Part shown: one piece after another, positions 62,817 through 64,000 of the stretch
How positions within the stretch are numbered: the first letter of the stretch is position 1
Layout: every line of letters begins with the position of its first letter
DNA from: Planctomycetota bacterium
Lineage (GTDB): Bacteria; Planctomycetota; B15-G4; SIAN01
Length of the DNA stretch: 64,000 bases
Assembly (NCBI GenBank): GCA_016795285.1
Contig: JAEUIC010000018.1
Location: 331,383 to 395,382, forward strand
Direction: 5' to 3'
Position numbers and translations under genes: made by a program
Notes under the pieces: model-generated
Databases searched by the model: none
What the model was told of the DNA's origin: nothing
What the model saw: only the letters and a program-made list of their open reading frames with translations

Positions 62817-64000
62817 ATGCGCACCGTTCCCGCTTCCGAGGCTGTCCAGCACGTCCGTTCGGGCCAGCGCGTCTTCGTCCACGGCGGCGCAGCCTCTCCG
62901 CTCGAGCTGCTGCGGGCGCTGGCGGCGCGCGCCGGCGAGCTGCGCGGCGTCGAGACGGTGCACCTCCACCTCGAAGGGTCCGCGCCGCACGCCGCGCCCG
63001 GCATGGCGGCGAGCTTCCACCCGAACTGCCTCTTCCTCGGCTCGAACGTCCGCGAGCAGGTCGCGCGCGGCGAGGCCGACTACGTCCCCGCGTTCCTGAG
63101 CGAGATGCCGGCGCTCTTCCGCGAGCGGGTGCTGCCGCTCGACGTCGCGCTGGTGCACGTCTCGCCGCCCGATCGCCACGGCTACTGCTCGCTCGGCGTC
63201 TCGGTCGACATCGCGCGCGCGGCGGTCGACAGCGCCGCGATCGTGATCGCGCAGGTGAACCGGCGCATGCCGCGCTCGCACGGCGACGGCCTCGTGCACG
63301 AGAGCCGCTTCGCCGCCGCCGTCGCCGTCGACGAGCCGCTCCCCGAGCACGAGCACGGCGCGCTGCAGGCGACCGAGCTCGCGATCGGCCGCCACTGCGC
63401 GGCGCTGGTCGAGGACGGCGCGACGCTGCAGATGGGGATCGGCGCGATCCCCGACGCGGTGCTGGCGGCGCTCGGCGACCATCGCGACCTCGGCGTCCAC
63501 ACCGAGATGTTCTCCGACGGCGTGCTGCGCCTCGTCGAGCGCGGCGTCATCAACGGCCGCAAGAAGGCGATCCACCCCGGCAAGATCGTCGCCGGCTTCG
63601 TGATGGGGACGCGCGCCGTCTACGACTTCCTCGACGACAACCCGCAGGTGGCGATGCTCGACATCGCCTACGTGAACGACCCGCACGTGATCCGCCGCAA
63701 CCCGAAGGTGGCGGCGATCAACAGCGCGATCGAGATCGACCTCACCGGCCAGGTGTGCGCCGACTCGATCGGCACCCGCATGTGGTCGGGCGTCGGCGGC
63801 CAGATGGACTTCCTGCGCGGCGCGTCGCTCTCGCCCGGCGGCAAGCCGATCCTCGCGCTACCGTCCGTCACCAGCAGCGGCCTCTCGCGCATCGTCCCGT
63901 TGCTCAAGCCCGGCGCCGGCGTCGTCACCACGCGCGCCCACGTCCAATGGGTCGTCACCGAGCACGGCGCCGTCAACCTGCGCGGCAAGAACCTCCGCCA
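62817..64000 (+). CDS. Acetyl-CoA hydrolase / 4-hydroxybutyrate CoA-transferase family, partial
   Basis: Family I CoA-transferase, read from ATG 62817 for 394 codons to the window edge without a stop. It has the N-terminal VRSGQRVFVHGGAASPLELLRAL, VSPPDRHGYCSLGVSVDIARAAV, MGIGAIPDAVLAALGDHRDLGVHTEMFSDGVLRLVERG (catalytic Glu230 in HTEMFSDG), and IGTRMWSGVGGQMDFLRGASLSPGGKPILALPS. The protein would move CoA between acyl groups, for example acetate/4-hydroxybutyrate or succinate; the substrate cannot be fixed by eye. About 30-40 residues are probably missing at the 3' end. Confidence 0.9.
   Translation, partial: MRTVPASEAVQHVRSGQRVFVHGGAASPLELLRALAARAGELRGVETVHLHLEGSAPHAAPGMAASFHPNCLFLGSNVREQVARGEADYVPAFLSEMPALFRERVLPLDVALVHVSPPDRHGYCSLGVSVDIARAAVDSAAIVIAQVNRRMPRSHGDGLVHESRFAAAVAVDEPLPEHEHGALQATELAIGRHCAALVEDGATLQMGIGAIPDAVLAALGDHRDLGVHTEMFSDGVLRLVERGVINGRKKAIHPGKIVAGFVMGTRAVYDFLDDNPQVAMLDIAYVNDPHVIRRNPKVAAINSAIEIDLTGQVCADSIGTRMWSGVGGQMDFLRGASLSPGGKPILALPSVTSSGLSRIVPLLKPGAGVVTTRAHVQWVVTEHGAVNLRGKNLR

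Overview
This window is one uniformly GC-rich chromosomal segment (coding third positions are almost all G or C), and I see no foreign island, insertion sequence, rRNA, complete tRNA or CRISPR array. The likely source is a member of the Planctomycetota. The evidence is a translationally coupled DUF1549/DUF1553 + DUF1501 gene pair, several large secreted proteins with CxxCH or Hydin-like modules, an EF-G of the 'spd'/mitochondrial-like type in the str region, and a division/cell-wall cluster without ftsQ, ftsA or ftsZ. The first two points also occur in Verrucomicrobiota and some other phyla, so the assignment is an inference.

Layout. (1) 1-24.5 kb, + strand: the end of rpoB, then rpoC, rpsL, rpsG, fusA, and one long S10-spc-alpha gene run (rpsJ, rplC, rplD, rplW, rplB, rpsS, rplV, rpsC, rplP, rpmC, rpsQ, rplN, rplX, rplE, rpsN, rpsH, rplF, rplR, rpsE, rplO, secY, map, infA, rpmJ, rpsM, rpsK, rpsD, rpoA, rplQ). 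Missing relative to the usual order are tuf (after fusA), rpmD/L30 (between rpsE and rplO) and adk (between secY and map). (2) 24.5-29.1 kb: a repeat-bearing intergenic stretch, then adk and dnaE on the minus strand. (3) 29.2-30.9 kb: a HEAT-repeat lipoprotein and a small zinc-ribbon-like protein. (4) 31.3-44.9 kb: a dcw cluster (mraZ, rsmH, a 45-codon overlapping ORF, ftsL-like, ftsI, murE, murF, mraY, ftsW, a LysM membrane protein, murG, murC, murB) with many 1-19 nt overlaps, behind a promoter carrying TGGG repeats that fit an MraZ operator. murD, ddl and ftsQAZ are not here. (5) 45-50.1 kb: recJ (minus strand), then selA, selD and an AlkC/AlkD-like gene. selD reads through an in-frame UGA at codon 19 followed by a SECIS-like hairpin, so SelD is itself a predicted selenoprotein. 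(6) 50.2-62.6 kb: secreted or envelope genes (small cytochrome-c-like protein, CBS-pair protein, a 785-residue CxxCH/Hydin-like protein, a propeller plus HExxH protease, an unrecognised acidic/hydrophobic protein, DUF1549/1553, DUF1501, choice-of-anchor-I). (7) 62.8 kb to the end: an acetyl-CoA hydrolase/4-hydroxybutyrate CoA-transferase running off the window.

Functionally, the first third supplies the RNA polymerase core, ribosomal proteins, secretion channel and N-terminal methionine processing. The middle third makes UDP-MurNAc-pentapeptide and lipid II of meso-DAP type (MurE carries DNPR) and carries the septal SEDS/PBP pair FtsW-FtsI. selA and selD supply two of the four components for selenocysteine insertion; selB and selC must lie elsewhere. 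The most interesting items are the recoded selD, the EF-G type, the ftsZ-less dcw cluster with a coupled micro-ORF and an embedded LysM protein, low-complexity tails on several ribosomal proteins, and short tandem repeats in two intergenic regions.
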